A stretch of DNA of 64,000 nucleotides from Allomyces macrogynus ATCC 38327 (Eukaryota; Blastocladiomycota; Blastocladiomycetes; Blastocladiales; Blastocladiaceae), in contig GG745333.1 of NCBI GenBank assembly GCA_000151295.1, forward strand, positions 352,469-416,468, in the 5' to 3' direction. This document shows, in pieces, positions 29,062 through 42,692 of this stretch (position 1 is its first letter; every line of letters begins with the position of its first letter). The notes below the pieces were generated by a model. That model saw nothing but the letters and a program-made list of their open reading frames with translations, did not search any database and was not told where the DNA came from. Position numbers and translations under genes: made by a program.

Positions 29062-32000
29062 TCAATACGACAAAAAGTAATTCGCGCTCCCCGCTCCCGT
29101 CCCCGCCGCGACGCCAGCCGGCGCCGACGACGCCGCAGCTTCTGCATCGTCGCGACTCTGCTTGGCGCTCGTCAGCGACCCAAACGCGTTCTCGCCCGCC
29201 AATGCGCGGTCGCTCCCCGACACCTTGACGCCGGCACACACATTAATCATCGTCTGGAGCGTATTGAGCACTGAGTGGCACTTGGACGGGACCGACTGGT
29301 AGCACGGTAAATGGACGACGGCTGCGACCTGAACGTCCGTCATGGGCACCGGGTCCGTGAACGGCACGATATTCAGCGCCCAGTGCGTGACGGCCTCGAC
29401 GGTGGTTCCGAAATTCAAGTACGTGAGCCCGAGACCGGGGCCCGACACGCCAATGGCCGGCACTTCAAGCCGCGAACCGACGATTTGCGCAATGCCCGAC
29501 CCGAGCGAGTGGCCGGCGACAAACACGGTGCGCTTACCGCTCGACAGCAGTGCCTTGGTGTACCTCTCGACTTCTTGCGAGTAGATAAAGTTGGAAAAGG
29601 CCACGTAGGATGTGACGAATTGCACGAGGCGAGCGACGACGGGGCGTGGCCATAAGTCGATCCAGGTGCCGAACATGCTCGAGCCTTGCAAGATCAGCGA
29701 CGTGCTCCACAGTTGTGCGTCCTACACGGTAAAGAGCACAACTGTGAGCCCCGAATCCGACTGCTGTCACGGTGCCTAGAAAAAGCGTACCTGCACGATA
29801 TCCTCAACCGTCGACGTGCCACGCACCACGACCACGCTCACCTCCGGCGACTTTTCAAACCGCACCTCCCAGAAATTGACCCCTTGGGTCGTATTCGGTT
29901 TCGTGAAATGCACATACGCGTCTTGCAAATTCGGGTTCCCGCGCAGATACGCCAACGCGTCCTCGACCGACTCGCCATACGCTGCGGCACTCATCGTCGT
30001 GAAATCCACGAGCGTGAACCGATCGGCATACTTCATCGTGCACATTGGGTACATTCGCGTCGCGTTATGGTAGACCAATTCGCTCGCCGACGACGCCGAC
30101 GAGACACCTGGCTGGTCGGACCCGACCAGGTACCCGATCACGACCGAGACGACAATCGACCCGAGAATCAAGACGACCGTGGCCATGGCGTTCACGTGGT
30201 CGGTCGATTTGCGCTTGCTTCGCCGCGCGAGCGTCACCGCACCGAGCGGTTTCCCGTCGGCGCCACGGCGGGTCCAAAATGCGCGGCCGTCGCGAATGTC
30301 GTAGGCGAGGTAGGTGAGCGTGACGAGCGCCGACGCTGAGAGCCCGACGTACTGGGTCACGGCCACGGCCGCGACCGTGACTTGGCCGATGAGCGAGACG
30401 GCGAGAACGAGCGATGCGATCCAGCTTGGGATCTGGGTCACGAGCAACGCCACTTCCTTGCCAAAGTAGGCAACCGCGTAGAGCGCGACGCACACGATCA
30501 GGGTTTGCCGGTCGACGGTGGATGCAGCGGGGTCGTTGGCCCTGGCCTTGCTCTTGTTGAAGAGGTCGGCGAGCGTCGTGGCCGAGTCGACGCCCGGGTC
30601 GGTCACTTGCCCGAGATCCGTGATGACGAGCGCGGACAGGCCCAGCGCCACGAGGGCGACGCGCGCGAGGAAGACAATGATCGGCACTTTCCACCCGCGG
30701 CCGTCGTAGTACTCGGACGTGAGCTCGTTGGCCGACTTTGCTGCCTTGCGCCGGGACCGGCAGCAACAACAGCAACAGCAGCAGCAGAGCGAGAGCAAAT
30801 GGCGCGCGCGAAGGATGAGCAGGACAAAAATGACCAGGAGCAGCACACCCGGAAGGCTGTAGGGTCCATTGAGTTTCTGTGTTGGGGTGTCATTTCAGCG
30901 TGAGCAAGCGTCTGGAAACGAGCAAGACGCCGATCGGGGGAGCGCGATAAATACCGACTGAAACACGAAGCCAAGGAACAGTAGCGCCGCGGCCAGACGC
31001 AGCGCCTGGTCCAAGAGCTGGTCGACAATGTTCTGCTTAGTGTCGTAGCCTGACGAGGCAACGTACATGGCGCGCCGGCGCTCCGGCGACGCGAGATTCT
31101 TCCACAAGACGAGCAAAAACGAAAACGTGCGGAACAGGCGGTTGATGGCGTTGACGAAAATGATCAAAATGGCCGACCCTACGCGCGACGGAGCAAAGTG
31201 AATTTCTCGCATTCTTCGACCAGTTGCAACCAAAACAGGCGTTCATACCCGCAACATAGAGCACCGAAATCACCGACACGATCGCATAGTACCCATACTT
31301 GGATGCAATCACGAGGCATGGCACCGCAAACAGCAAAAGCACGGCCAGGATATAAAACACGATCCGCACGCGGTTCAGCATCGCCTCGCGCATCTCCTCG
31401 TGGTCCTCGTCATTCGCCACATCGTCCTCGTGGGTCCCCGTCTCGTCGGCAGTTGTATCCAGTGCGGTCGAGTGCGCGGGCGCCGACCGCTTGGTCCACC
31501 ACAGTTGCACGCTCAGCATCAAATCCGCGATCCCTTCAACCAACCGCTCGCCCCACGCCACGATCACACGCCCAGGGGTTGCGAGGAAGAACACAAACGT
31601 GGCCACCCAGTCGCGCTCGCGGCCGGGCACGAGCGTGCGCGCAAGCGTGATATTGCGCCCATTCGCATCGACCGTCGGCACGGTCCCGCTCTCGCCGACC
31701 ATCAGCGATGGATCGACCGCGGGCCCTTGGCGCATCGTCCAGATCCACAACACCATCCGAATCGCCGTGCGCAAGAACGTGCGCGTGAGTCCCGCAATCA
31801 CCATGACGTAAAAGACCACACCGCAAACGACAATCGCCGTGTACTCTTTCACATCCACTTGGTAGGCGAGGTACGAGAGAGCGACGCCCGTGCAAAACAA
31901 GATGCAAGTGAGCAATACGATCCCGCCCACCAGGGACAGCGTCGCAAGCAAGTGCATGACACGGCGCCACCCACGCGCGCGGTGGAACCGTTGTACTTCA

Positions 32001-32635
32001 GCGGGTCCAATTTGCTGCCCGAAATACGCATCGAGAATGAGCGTCGCCGTGACACGCCGGCGGCGGTGTAGCGTCTCGACGGGCTTGTGACCGTCGGCCT
32101 GCGCACGTTGCGACCGGCGGCGCACGAGCGACGGGGACGGGAGCGCCGACAGGTGCGTGTCGTTGGCCGACGGCGCCGGACCGGTATTTGGCGCGAGAAC
32201 ACTGCTTGGCGAGAGAATACTGCTCGATGCGCGAATACTGTTCGAATCGGGAGTCTGGTTCGGGGCCGCGATATGGACCACTGGCGCGCGAATCGATTCG
32301 AGGCTCGACGTGACGGGATGATCTGTCGCAAACGACGCGTTCGTGGCCGACCCGGTCGGCTGCGGCGGCTGCGTAATCGCGCGCACGGGCGCGGCGACCG
32401 CGCTCGACGACGGCATCGCAACGTCGACGGGGGTCGAATTCATGGTCGTCGGCGCCGTTGCAAAGAGGAGACCCTCGTCGCTTGCGGTCGAGGCAATGGA
32501 CTCGGGTCGACGCGAGCGGGTTTTACGAACGGGTGCCGCACTGGATGGCGAGTCGGACCTGGCGCCAAGCGCGGTCGGGTCCGGGAATGGGTCCGGGTCG
32601 AGCGTCGACCCACCGGCACCACCGCCTGGTTGCAT
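29062..32635 (-). CDS. Polytopic class 3 lipase 2 (longer paralog)
   Basis: Four exons (32635-31249, 31178-30955, 30876-29791, 29721-29062; phases agree) give 1,118 residues. It starts MQPGGGAGG and has a ~200-residue Ser/Pro-rich disordered N-terminus not present in lipase 1, followed by the same two blocks of membrane helices and the same lipase domain: VSVVVVRGTSTVEDIV, AGHSLGSGIAQ with Ser near 971, NIVPFTDPVPM, and HLPCYQS. The first two introns sit at equivalent positions and phases in both paralogs. A run of nine cysteines (about 568-576, after ILRARHLLSL) marks the start of the second membrane block and may be palmitoylated. The C-terminus has an extra Ala/Ser tail. An intracellular or organelle membrane lipase is inferred; the substrate is unknown. 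Confidence 0.85.
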
Positions 32636-33248
32636 TTTCCGTCTAGGGTAGTTGATGCGGCTCTCTGCTAACACACAGGTGAGCGTCGCTTGACTGGCTG
32701 GCCGTCGTCGTTCGTTCGTGACAGGTCGCAGGAACAAGGGATCAAGCTGCAATCACGCTGGCGCAGAGTGCCTTGGTCGAGCGTAATTTGGCGTGGTTAC
32801 AGATTTGCAGCAAGTCGCGACGCGCCGTCAGCGCCGGGCGGGCGGGGAAGCAATGCAGCAAGTGGGCAATCGGGAGGGCGGGGGCAATGGTGTCGGCTGT
32901 CGACAACGTCCTCGATGATTTCTGGTGGAGCGGCCCGAGGCGGCGGGCCACACTGTACCATAATCCAAGCCGACCACCGCTTTTTACGCGACGAGCGGTT
33001 CGATTTCGTGGGTTGCCGCACACCAAAGTGCCCTAGCTTCGCCATCGCCCACGGAATGAGAACTGATGCGCGCACAAGAGACACGGTGGACAAGCACGAG
33101 AAAACATGTTGCTACGACACAGGGGGGCACTAGAAACACAATAAAACCAAAACGATACGCGCGCACCACAGCGGACCCCCAACCCGCTCGCCCGACACCG
33201 TCGCGCCCGCGCCCTGCATGGAGCGCGGCGGGCCACCACCCGGCCCAT
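32636..33248. other. Promoter region of lipase 2
   Basis: About 610 bp between the HECT ligase stop and lipase 2 start, both minus strand. No gene or motif recognised. Confidence 0.4.
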
Positions 33249-36233
<2,985 letters not shown>

Positions 36234-37159
36234 AATGGTACGGGGCACGTCTGGATGGTCTTTTGGCGCGAATCGGAGCAGCGTCGTTCGTGTTGGTGTC
36301 GAAGACTGACGTGGCACTCGGGTCGTTCGAGTAACAGTGTTTTGGGCGGGCAAGCGTGACGGCGTGGTCCGTGTCTGTTGCGCTTGAGCCGGCCAGCTGC
36401 TGGATTTGGCAACGCGCGCCGTTGGCAGGCACAGGTACGATTGCTGAGGGTGCTGTTGGTGCGCGATGCGTGCCGGGCGAGGTGGTCGAGCCCACGCCGA
36501 AGTTGCTGGTGGTTGGGCGCGTCGTGCGGCGTGCAGCAGCGGGATAACGAGCGCGAGGCAGCGAGGCGAATGCGCCAAGTGCGGTGGCCGGGCGCGCGCT
36601 CGGCAGACGGGGATCGAGGCGTCGTCGTCGAGGACGGTGGAAGCGCGCTGTGGCAAATGGGGCGTGCTGCTGAGTGCTGCTGTTGCTGCTGAGTGCTGCT
36701 GTTGCTGCTGAGTGCTGCTGTTGCTGCTGAGTGCTGCTGTTGCTGCTGCGGTGCGGGTGCACGGTGAGCGTCTTTGGCGACGTTGGTGGCGGACACGCAG
36801 GCTGGCCCAGGGTTTGTTTCTTTCTTGTCAGCTCAGGGTTTGCTGCTTGCAACAGGCACACTACCACACTGCCACACTGCCTGTTCGTCATTTTCTTCAT
36901 ATCACCCGCATCTGTTCCTTTGAGCAGCTCACCAGCCCCTCCTCCATGTTCTCTCACATGCGCTGGCTTTGTTTTGTGCGCACGCGCTAGAGCTCGAGGA
37001 GCTCCGCCTGGATCAGCTCCGCATCTTGGGCACGACCTGCGCAGTCTTGCTCTGCTCGGTCGCGCTTGATCGAGCACCACAGTGCACGACATGGCCAGGG
37101 ACGACAGTCGGCCGGTTCAGTCCAATCAGACGCCCTTTCCACAATCCCAGCGCGCCGTC
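36234..37159. other. Promoter region of the HECT ligase, with minisatellite
   Basis: About 930 bp with a 19-bp minisatellite at 36672-36747. No coding frame is convincing; frames through the repeat shift between poly-Cys, poly-Ala and poly-Leu, as expected for a non-coding 19-bp period. Confidence 0.5.
36672..36747. repeat. 19-bp minisatellite, about four copies
   Basis: Units beginning GAGTGCTGCTGTTGCTGCT start at 36672, 36691, 36710 and 36729. The 19-bp period is not a multiple of three, so the repeat is unlikely to be coding. Confidence 0.9.
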
Positions 37160-38242
37160 CTACGCGCCCGCGGACGGCTGGCCAACCGGCCGCCGTGCCG
37201 CGTCCTGCTCCTCCTCCTTACTCGCCGTCGACCCCCTGCGCGACCCGGCGCCACACGTCGTCCACTGAAACAGCGTCACAAATGGCAGCGTCAGTGCCGT
37301 CCAGGTGACGACCATCCCCAACTCCAGCCAAAACTTGGACTTGGTCCAGGCCGTGACCGCCCCGCGACCGGACCGCCACGTCTTGACGATCTGCGCTAGC
37401 GCGTTCGTGTTGGTCGGCGCCAAAGGCCGCAAAACCAGTTCGGCCGAATCATCCAGAATCGCGCCCTTCATCCTCGGGTCCACGACCACGACCGACGGCA
37501 ACGTCGACTTGCCGAGCGCGCGCAACGTCTGTCGGATCGCGTCGCGGTGCGGGTTCGCCACGTCCCCGTCGCCCCACGCGAACTGGTAGTATTTCGATTT
37601 CGTGGCGACCACGTGCGCGTACTCGTCGCGCGTCGCCTCGTACCCAGCATAAACCACGGACACGTCCCCCGCGCCGTGCCGGTCTGCGAGCACGTCGAGC
37701 ACGGGCATCAGGTCGCGACACCCGTCGCACCATTGCGCGGCAAACACAAACACGAGAATCGGCCGCGACGTGAGCAGGACGGCTTTGGTCACAGGCGTGC
37801 CGTACCCGTCGACGAGTGCGTCCCACGGTAAATGTTCTCGCAGAGCCGTTGGCAGTCGCGCACCGTCTGTTGTGCCGTTGTCGTCGGCGACGGCGATGCG
37901 AATGTCGGGCTCGGACAGCGACCGCGGCGTGGTGGGCGTTCTTGGTGTCCTTGGGGTCGTGGGCGTTCGTGGCAATGTTGGCGTCTTGGGCGTCGTTGGA
38001 GTCGTGGGCGTCTTGGGTGTCCTTGGTGTCCTCGGCGTGCGCGGCGTTCGAGGCGTCGTCGGCGTCGTGGGCGACTCGTGCGGGCTTGCAGGTGGACTGC
38101 GCGGGACAGGAATCGACAATTTCGGTGCGCGTGGCGGCATCAGTGCTGAGCTTGACGCGGTCGAGCGTGTCAGTGGTGGCCTCTCGGCGGCGGTCGTGCG
38201 TTCTGGATCCATCGTCGTGGTGAAGCAGGCAGATACGGCCAC
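37160..38242 (-). CDS. Tail-anchored thioredoxin-fold protein with TP-rich repeats
   Basis: 360 residues, no intron (a second ATG, MDPERTT, is at 38212). Residues ~56-107 are a low-complexity Thr/Pro repeat of TPRTPKTPTTP type, encoded by 9-bp units. Residues ~135-295 form a thioredoxin-like domain nearest to tryparedoxin/nucleoredoxin in style, with ILVFVFAAQWCDGCRDLMP (active site WCDGC, about 171-175), VVYAGYEATRDEYAH and the cis-proline strand STLPSVVVVDPR. A hydrophobic segment at about 304-330 (MVVTWTALTLPFVTLFQW) near the end suggests a C-terminal membrane anchor with the redox domain in the cytosol. A disulfide reductase or peroxidase-reducing role is inferred from the CxxC motif; the substrate is unknown. 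Confidence 0.72.
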   Translation of the reverse strand: MAVSACFTTTMDPERTTAAERPPLTRSTASSSALMPPRAPKLSIPVPRSPPASPHESPTTPTTPRTPRTPRTPRTPKTPTTPTTPKTPTLPRTPTTPRTPRTPTTPRSLSEPDIRIAVADDNGTTDGARLPTALREHLPWDALVDGYGTPVTKAVLLTSRPILVFVFAAQWCDGCRDLMPVLDVLADRHGAGDVSVVYAGYEATRDEYAHVVATKSKYYQFAWGDGDVANPHRDAIRQTLRALGKSTLPSVVVVDPRMKGAILDDSAELVLRPLAPTNTNALAQIVKTWRSGRGAVTAWTKSKFWLELGMVVTWTALTLPFVTLFQWTTCGAGSRRGSTASKEEEQDAARRPVGQPSAGA

Positions 38243-39338
38243 TTCAAGGTCGTCGAGGACGATTTTGAAAAGAAAGGAGGGAGGAGACTGAAGAGCACAA
38301 GGGATCGTCTCTTGTCGCCGCCCACCTTGTCGTCAGCAACTTTGCCGCTGGAGGGGACTGGCGCCACACTGGTAGTTGCTCAAACGTCGCCACAAACGAG
38401 CGAGATCGAACGTTTGTTGTCATTGCTCATTTTTCCGCCACCCCACCACGATCACAATGAGGAGGGGGCGCGCACCTGCAACAAGCCTGCAGAAGCAGTT
38501 GTACAAACGTCGCTCAACAGGAAGCGAGTTTGAGCCCGAGTCTGTGAGTTGTTGCATGGAGCGTGTTCGACCCTGGCCGGCGGCGGCCATCCTGTAACGG
38601 CGCCAGGTCGACCTCGCCCATTTCTATCGCGCCCACTGGGGCATCACGCACGGTCCTGGACGCCGCGGCCAACAGGTTGCAGCAAGTTGCGCTTGGCGGA
38701 CGATGCAAAGGGCCGGGGGTCGGCGGCAGCCGCGCTTGGATAAAAATGTGGTTTGTAAGTTGTGGGGGTGGATAAAATATGTGGGGGTGTTCAAAAGTGG
38801 TGGTGTGTGCCCGGCGCCGCCTCGTCTGTCTTGGCGGGAGGCGTGGGGCAGGCGACAGCCGCCGGATCTCGCGCAAGCGTGCACCATGTTCGATCCCAGT
38901 GGGGTTGGTGCCGCCCGTCTGGGCTGTCTGCGGCGGCGGCCTGGCCGCCTTCGGTCAGTGATGGTTGGCGACGGGCGTCTCACAGCTCGCCGGCGCGTCT
39001 CGCACCGTCGCCATCACCCCTTGTCGTCGTCGCCGTGGCTCGAGGCCTGCAACCACCGGCACCGCGGCGACGGCCGCAACGTCGCGCGCGGAGCTCGTTG
39101 CACTGGCAGCGCCGTGCCGCATCATGCCATTTGTCGCGAAGCTGTCCGGGTTCTGCCAAAACGCTCGATTCGAATCAAACTCATGAAACCTGTTCTGAAA
39201 CCTGGCCCGACCAGACGTGCACCGTTTCAGGTCGCACAGCTCCAAAACCACCCACCCCGGCGCGCCCAGCTCCACTTTTTGCACATCCAAGACTAAAAAC
39301 GAGGGCCCGCGCGCCAAAAAGAACAAAAAAGACGTGGA
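38243..39338. other. intergenic, no gene seen
   Basis: About 1.1 kb, except the Pol III terminator listed separately. Several overlapping frames on both strands lack domains, conserved-looking ends or splice support. Confidence 0.45.
39325..39330 (-). terminator. RNA polymerase III T6 terminator
   Basis: On the minus strand six T residues start about nine bases after the tRNA discriminator base, the usual Pol III stop. Confidence 0.75.
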
Positions 39339-39420
39339 CGACGGCGACAGGATTCGAACCTGTGCGGGATCAACCCAGCCGATGGCAAGTCGGCCCCCTT
39401 GACCGCTCGGGCACGCCGCC
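39339..39420 (-). tRNA. Class II (Ser-type) tRNA with TGC anticodon
   Basis: 82 nt with a complete cloverleaf. Acceptor GGCGGCG pairs with CGCCGTC (one G-T); D stem CCC/GGG; anticodon stem GCCGA/TCGGC closing the 7-base loop CTTGCCA; a 14-base variable arm with GGG/CCC stem; T arm ACAGG-TTCGAAT-CCTGT; discriminator G. The long variable arm and G73 are the serine tRNA pattern (leucine tRNAs have A73). The anticodon read from the loop is TGC, which would decode GCA alanine. A TGA serine anticodon would need one change at base 36. The B box GGTTCGAATCC is perfect, the A box has one mismatch, and a T6 terminator follows, so it looks transcribable. It could be a chimeric tRNA, a pseudogene, or carry a sequencing error. 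Confidence 0.8.
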
Positions 39421-39729
39421 TCCCAAAACAGTGTGTGCGAGTATGGTGGCAGTCGGTGGGCTCAGGGCGGCGGTGGTGGTGTCGGTCTTGGCGGTGGTGG
39501 AAGCGCGCGGCGATGCACGGGTTCGAACGTGTGGTCGGCTGCTTGCAGTTCTCTTGGTGACCTGACCGGGCAGCACCGCGACGGGTCATGCTGCCTCACC
39601 TGATGCAGTCAACAAATGCACCTCCAACTTCGCGCTGCCCCACGTTTGATCGATCATTGCCGGCAGCGAGCGACAAGCAAGAGAACGCATCATCCCGTAT
39701 TTCCGGCCAACGCGTCGACCGTGTCCACC
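39421..39729. promoter_or_regulatory. Region between the tRNA and the NVL/Rix7 gene
   Basis: About 310 bp. A B-box-like GGTTCGAAC near 39529 does not fold into a tRNA. Presumed promoter of the NVL/Rix7 gene. Confidence 0.4.
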
Positions 39730-42529
39730 ATGTCCACCAACGCGCGCGTGCTTTCGGCCGCTCGCACCATTTTGAACCGCCAGCCGGACCTGATCAACGA
39801 CGAGTACACGCTGCTCGGCAAGGTCCAGCAGGCCACGAGGTTGCGCAAGTCCAAGGCGCTCGACCAGGCCTTCTCCGCTGGTCCGTTGCGACCGACGTAA
39901 CCTGTCTCGCTATGTAATCAGTGGTCTTGATCACGCGCCCACCACCATCGTAGCGATTCAGACGCTGCGGTCCGAATTGATCCCGGAGGCCGGCGACTCG
40001 GACGAGGCCGCGGCCTCAGACAGCGGTGCTGAGCAGGACGTCACGTACTCGGAAGTGGGTGTAGGTGTCGTTGCATTGCACTCTCGCTATACTCTTGATA
40101 AATTCTCCAGTTATTTTGACCGCATCCATTGTCGTGCTCAGAAAAACCGGCTCAACCAGCGCATGCAGGCCATGTACAGCCGCAACAAGGCCGCGATTCG
40201 CGACGCGGTGCTTGCCGAAGTCAACTCGACGACACCTGCCAGTACACCTACCCCGGCAGTCGATGGCGCCGATGCACCCGCGACCACGACGGCGGCAGGC
40301 GATGTGATGTCGACGCCCAAGAGGAAAGCGCGCGACTCGATGACGGCTACAAACCCCAAGGAGAAGCGCCGGCGCACCGACAAGGCAGCAAAGGCATCGG
40401 CCGCCGTCACGCCGACCATTACCCTGGCCAACCTCGGCGGTGTCGCCGCGATCAGCGAGGCCCTACTCGAACTCGTGGCGCTCCCGCTCATGAAGCCCGA
40501 GGCTTACCAGCACCTCGGTATCTCGCCGCCACGGTGCGTTTTCACCCGTGCTGTACGTTCCTTGGACTCGCCACCATATCTGATCATTCGCCTGGCCCGC
40601 TATTTCCAGAGGCATCCTTCTCCACGGCCCGCCGGGATGCGGCAAGACCTCGCTCGCGCACGCCATGGCCGCGCACTGCGGTGTCCCGTTCTTCAATATT
40701 TCCGCGCCGTCCGTGGTCTCGGGCATGTCGGGTGAGTCGGAGCAAAAGATTCGCGATATTTTCCAGGAGGCCAAGGACGCGGCGCCGTGTTTGCTTTTCA
40801 TTGACGAGATTGACGCGATCACGAGCAAGCGCGAGTCGGCGCAGCGCGCCATGGAGGGCCGGATCGTATCGCAGCTCTTGACGTGCATGGACGGTACGGT
40901 CGTCTTGATTTGACTTGCGGGTTTTGGGAACGAGTACTGACGTGGGGGCGATGTGACAGATGTCTCGTTTGATAAGACAGGCCACCGCGCTGTGATCATT
41001 ATGGGCGCGACCAACCGGCCCGACGCGATTGACCCGGCTCTCCGCCGTGCCGGTCGGTTCGATCGCGAGATTTTGATGGGCGTGCCTGACCAAGCCGCGC
41101 GAACCCAGTACGTGGTCTTTACCACATTTTCCCTTTCAGGATTGAAACGCTGATGCGATGTTTTTTCCCGCATTGCTCAGAATTCTCAAGGTCCTCGCCT
41201 CCAACCTTAAACTCGCCGGCGACTTTGATTTCGAGGCTCTTGCCAAGGTCACGCCCGGCTACGTCGGCGCCGACTTGACGGCCTTGGTCGCCGAGGCCGG
41301 TCTCATTGCCGTCAAGCGCGCGTTCGAGCATGGTTTCGACGAACCCAGCGCCGAGAACACGACCGACGCGGCCATGGACGTGGACATGGTCGACTTGGCC
41401 ATGGCGTCGACGACCATCGCTTCAGCGCCCGTGACCCCAACCAAGACGGGAGCAGCGGCAGCAGCAGCCATGGACACTGAAGACGCGCCCGAACGTTCGG
41501 GCCCGCCGGCGCTCCCACCGCAACTGCTCGAGACGCCGATTGGCCGGTTCCTGCACCGCAATCCGGGCCCGCTGAGCGAAGTCCTGCTCTCGCGCATGTG
41601 CATCACAAACGATGACTTCCTCGCGGCCTTGCCCAAGGTGCAGCCGAGCAGTAAGCGCGAAGGGTTTGCGACCGTGCCCGGCGTGACCTGGGACGAGATT
41701 GGTGCGCTGTCCAAGGTGCGCAAGGAACTGCGCATGGCGATTGTTGAACCCGTCGCGCGGCCAGAGTACTTTGCCAAGATTGGGATCAAGGCGCCTGCCG
41801 GCGTCCTCCTGTGGGGCCCGCCCGGGTGTGGGAAGACTTTGCTCGCGAAAGCCGTGGCCCAATGAGGCGCACTCCAACTTCCTCTCGGTTAAGGGGCCCG
41901 AACTGCTCAACAAGTACGTTGGCGAGTCGGAACGTGCCGTGCGGCAAGTGTTTGCCCGCGCGCGGGCCTCGGCGCCGTGTGTCATCTTCTTTGACGAGAT
42001 TGATGCGATTGCGCCGCGTCGTGACGATGCCAAATCGGAGGTGGCCGCGCGGGTCGTCAACACGTTCCTGACGGAACTCGACGGGATGGAGTCGAGGCGC
42101 AACGTCTACGTGATTGCCGCGACTAACCGCCCGGACACGGTCGATCCGGCCATGTTGCGTCCCGGGCGACTCGATAAATTGCTGTACGTCGAGCTGCCGA
42201 CGCCCGAGGAACGTGGCGAGATTTTGAACACGGTGGCCCGCGCGCGCAAGACCCCGCTCGACCCGAGTATTGATTTGGCCGCGCTCGCGCTGCGCCCGGA
42301 GTGCGATGGGTTCACGGGCGCCGACTTGTCGTCGCTGATCACGGAGGCGTCGAATGTCGCGATCGACAAGGCCTTTGAGGCCGAATTGCCCGTCGACGAG
42401 CTGGTCGTCAAGCCAGAGCACTTTGAGATTGCGCTCAAGAAGATGCGACCGTCGGTCAATGCCATGGATCGCGCGTCGTATGCGTTGATTCACGAGAAGT
42501 TGTTTTCGGGTGGGTCGGGAACCGCTTGA
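39730..42529 (+). CDS. RIX7: NVL/Rix7 ribosome-biogenesis AAA ATPase, one-base insertion
   Basis: Six exons (39730-39880, 39954-40054, 40142-40533, 40610-40893, 40960-41107, 41181-42529) give about 808 residues once one extra base in the CCC at 41858-41860 is discounted. Without that correction the frame stops right after [10 protein letters not shown], in the middle of the second Walker A region, while [16 protein letters not shown] continues in the next frame. A basic N-terminal part with PKRKARDS and KEKRRRTDK (nuclear/nucleolar signals) precedes two AAA modules: [20 protein letters not shown] with [10 protein letters not shown], and [20 protein letters not shown] with [14 protein letters not shown] and [16 protein letters not shown]. 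Rix7/NVL is a hexameric unfoldase that strips factors from pre-60S ribosomes in the nucleus. The two AAA modules with a basic N-terminus separate it from Cdc48. Confidence 0.92.
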
Positions 42530-42692
42530 TTTTGGAGGGGTTGTGTTTTGTTGGCGTGCTCTGGAGAATACAAGACTTGCGTTTGGCTTGCGTTTGGGCT
42601 TCCGCGTTTGTACTTGTCGCTTCTGGCAAGCAATAACCATTGATGCGTCTATTTCTCGTGTGCCCAAGTCTCGCGCCTCACCCCCACAGAGT

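Noticed and set aside
30382..30903. Charged + strand frame opposite lipase 2
   Set aside because: Antisense shadow of membrane helices and the poly-Cys run.
39510..39550. B-box-like GGTTCGAAC suggesting another tRNA
   Set aside because: Only a 4-bp stem forms around it and no acceptor, D or anticodon stems can be built.
38703..39565. Overlapping 197- and 267-codon + strand frames
   Set aside because: Low-complexity Arg/Pro composition, they run through the tRNA locus or stop just before it, and have no domain.
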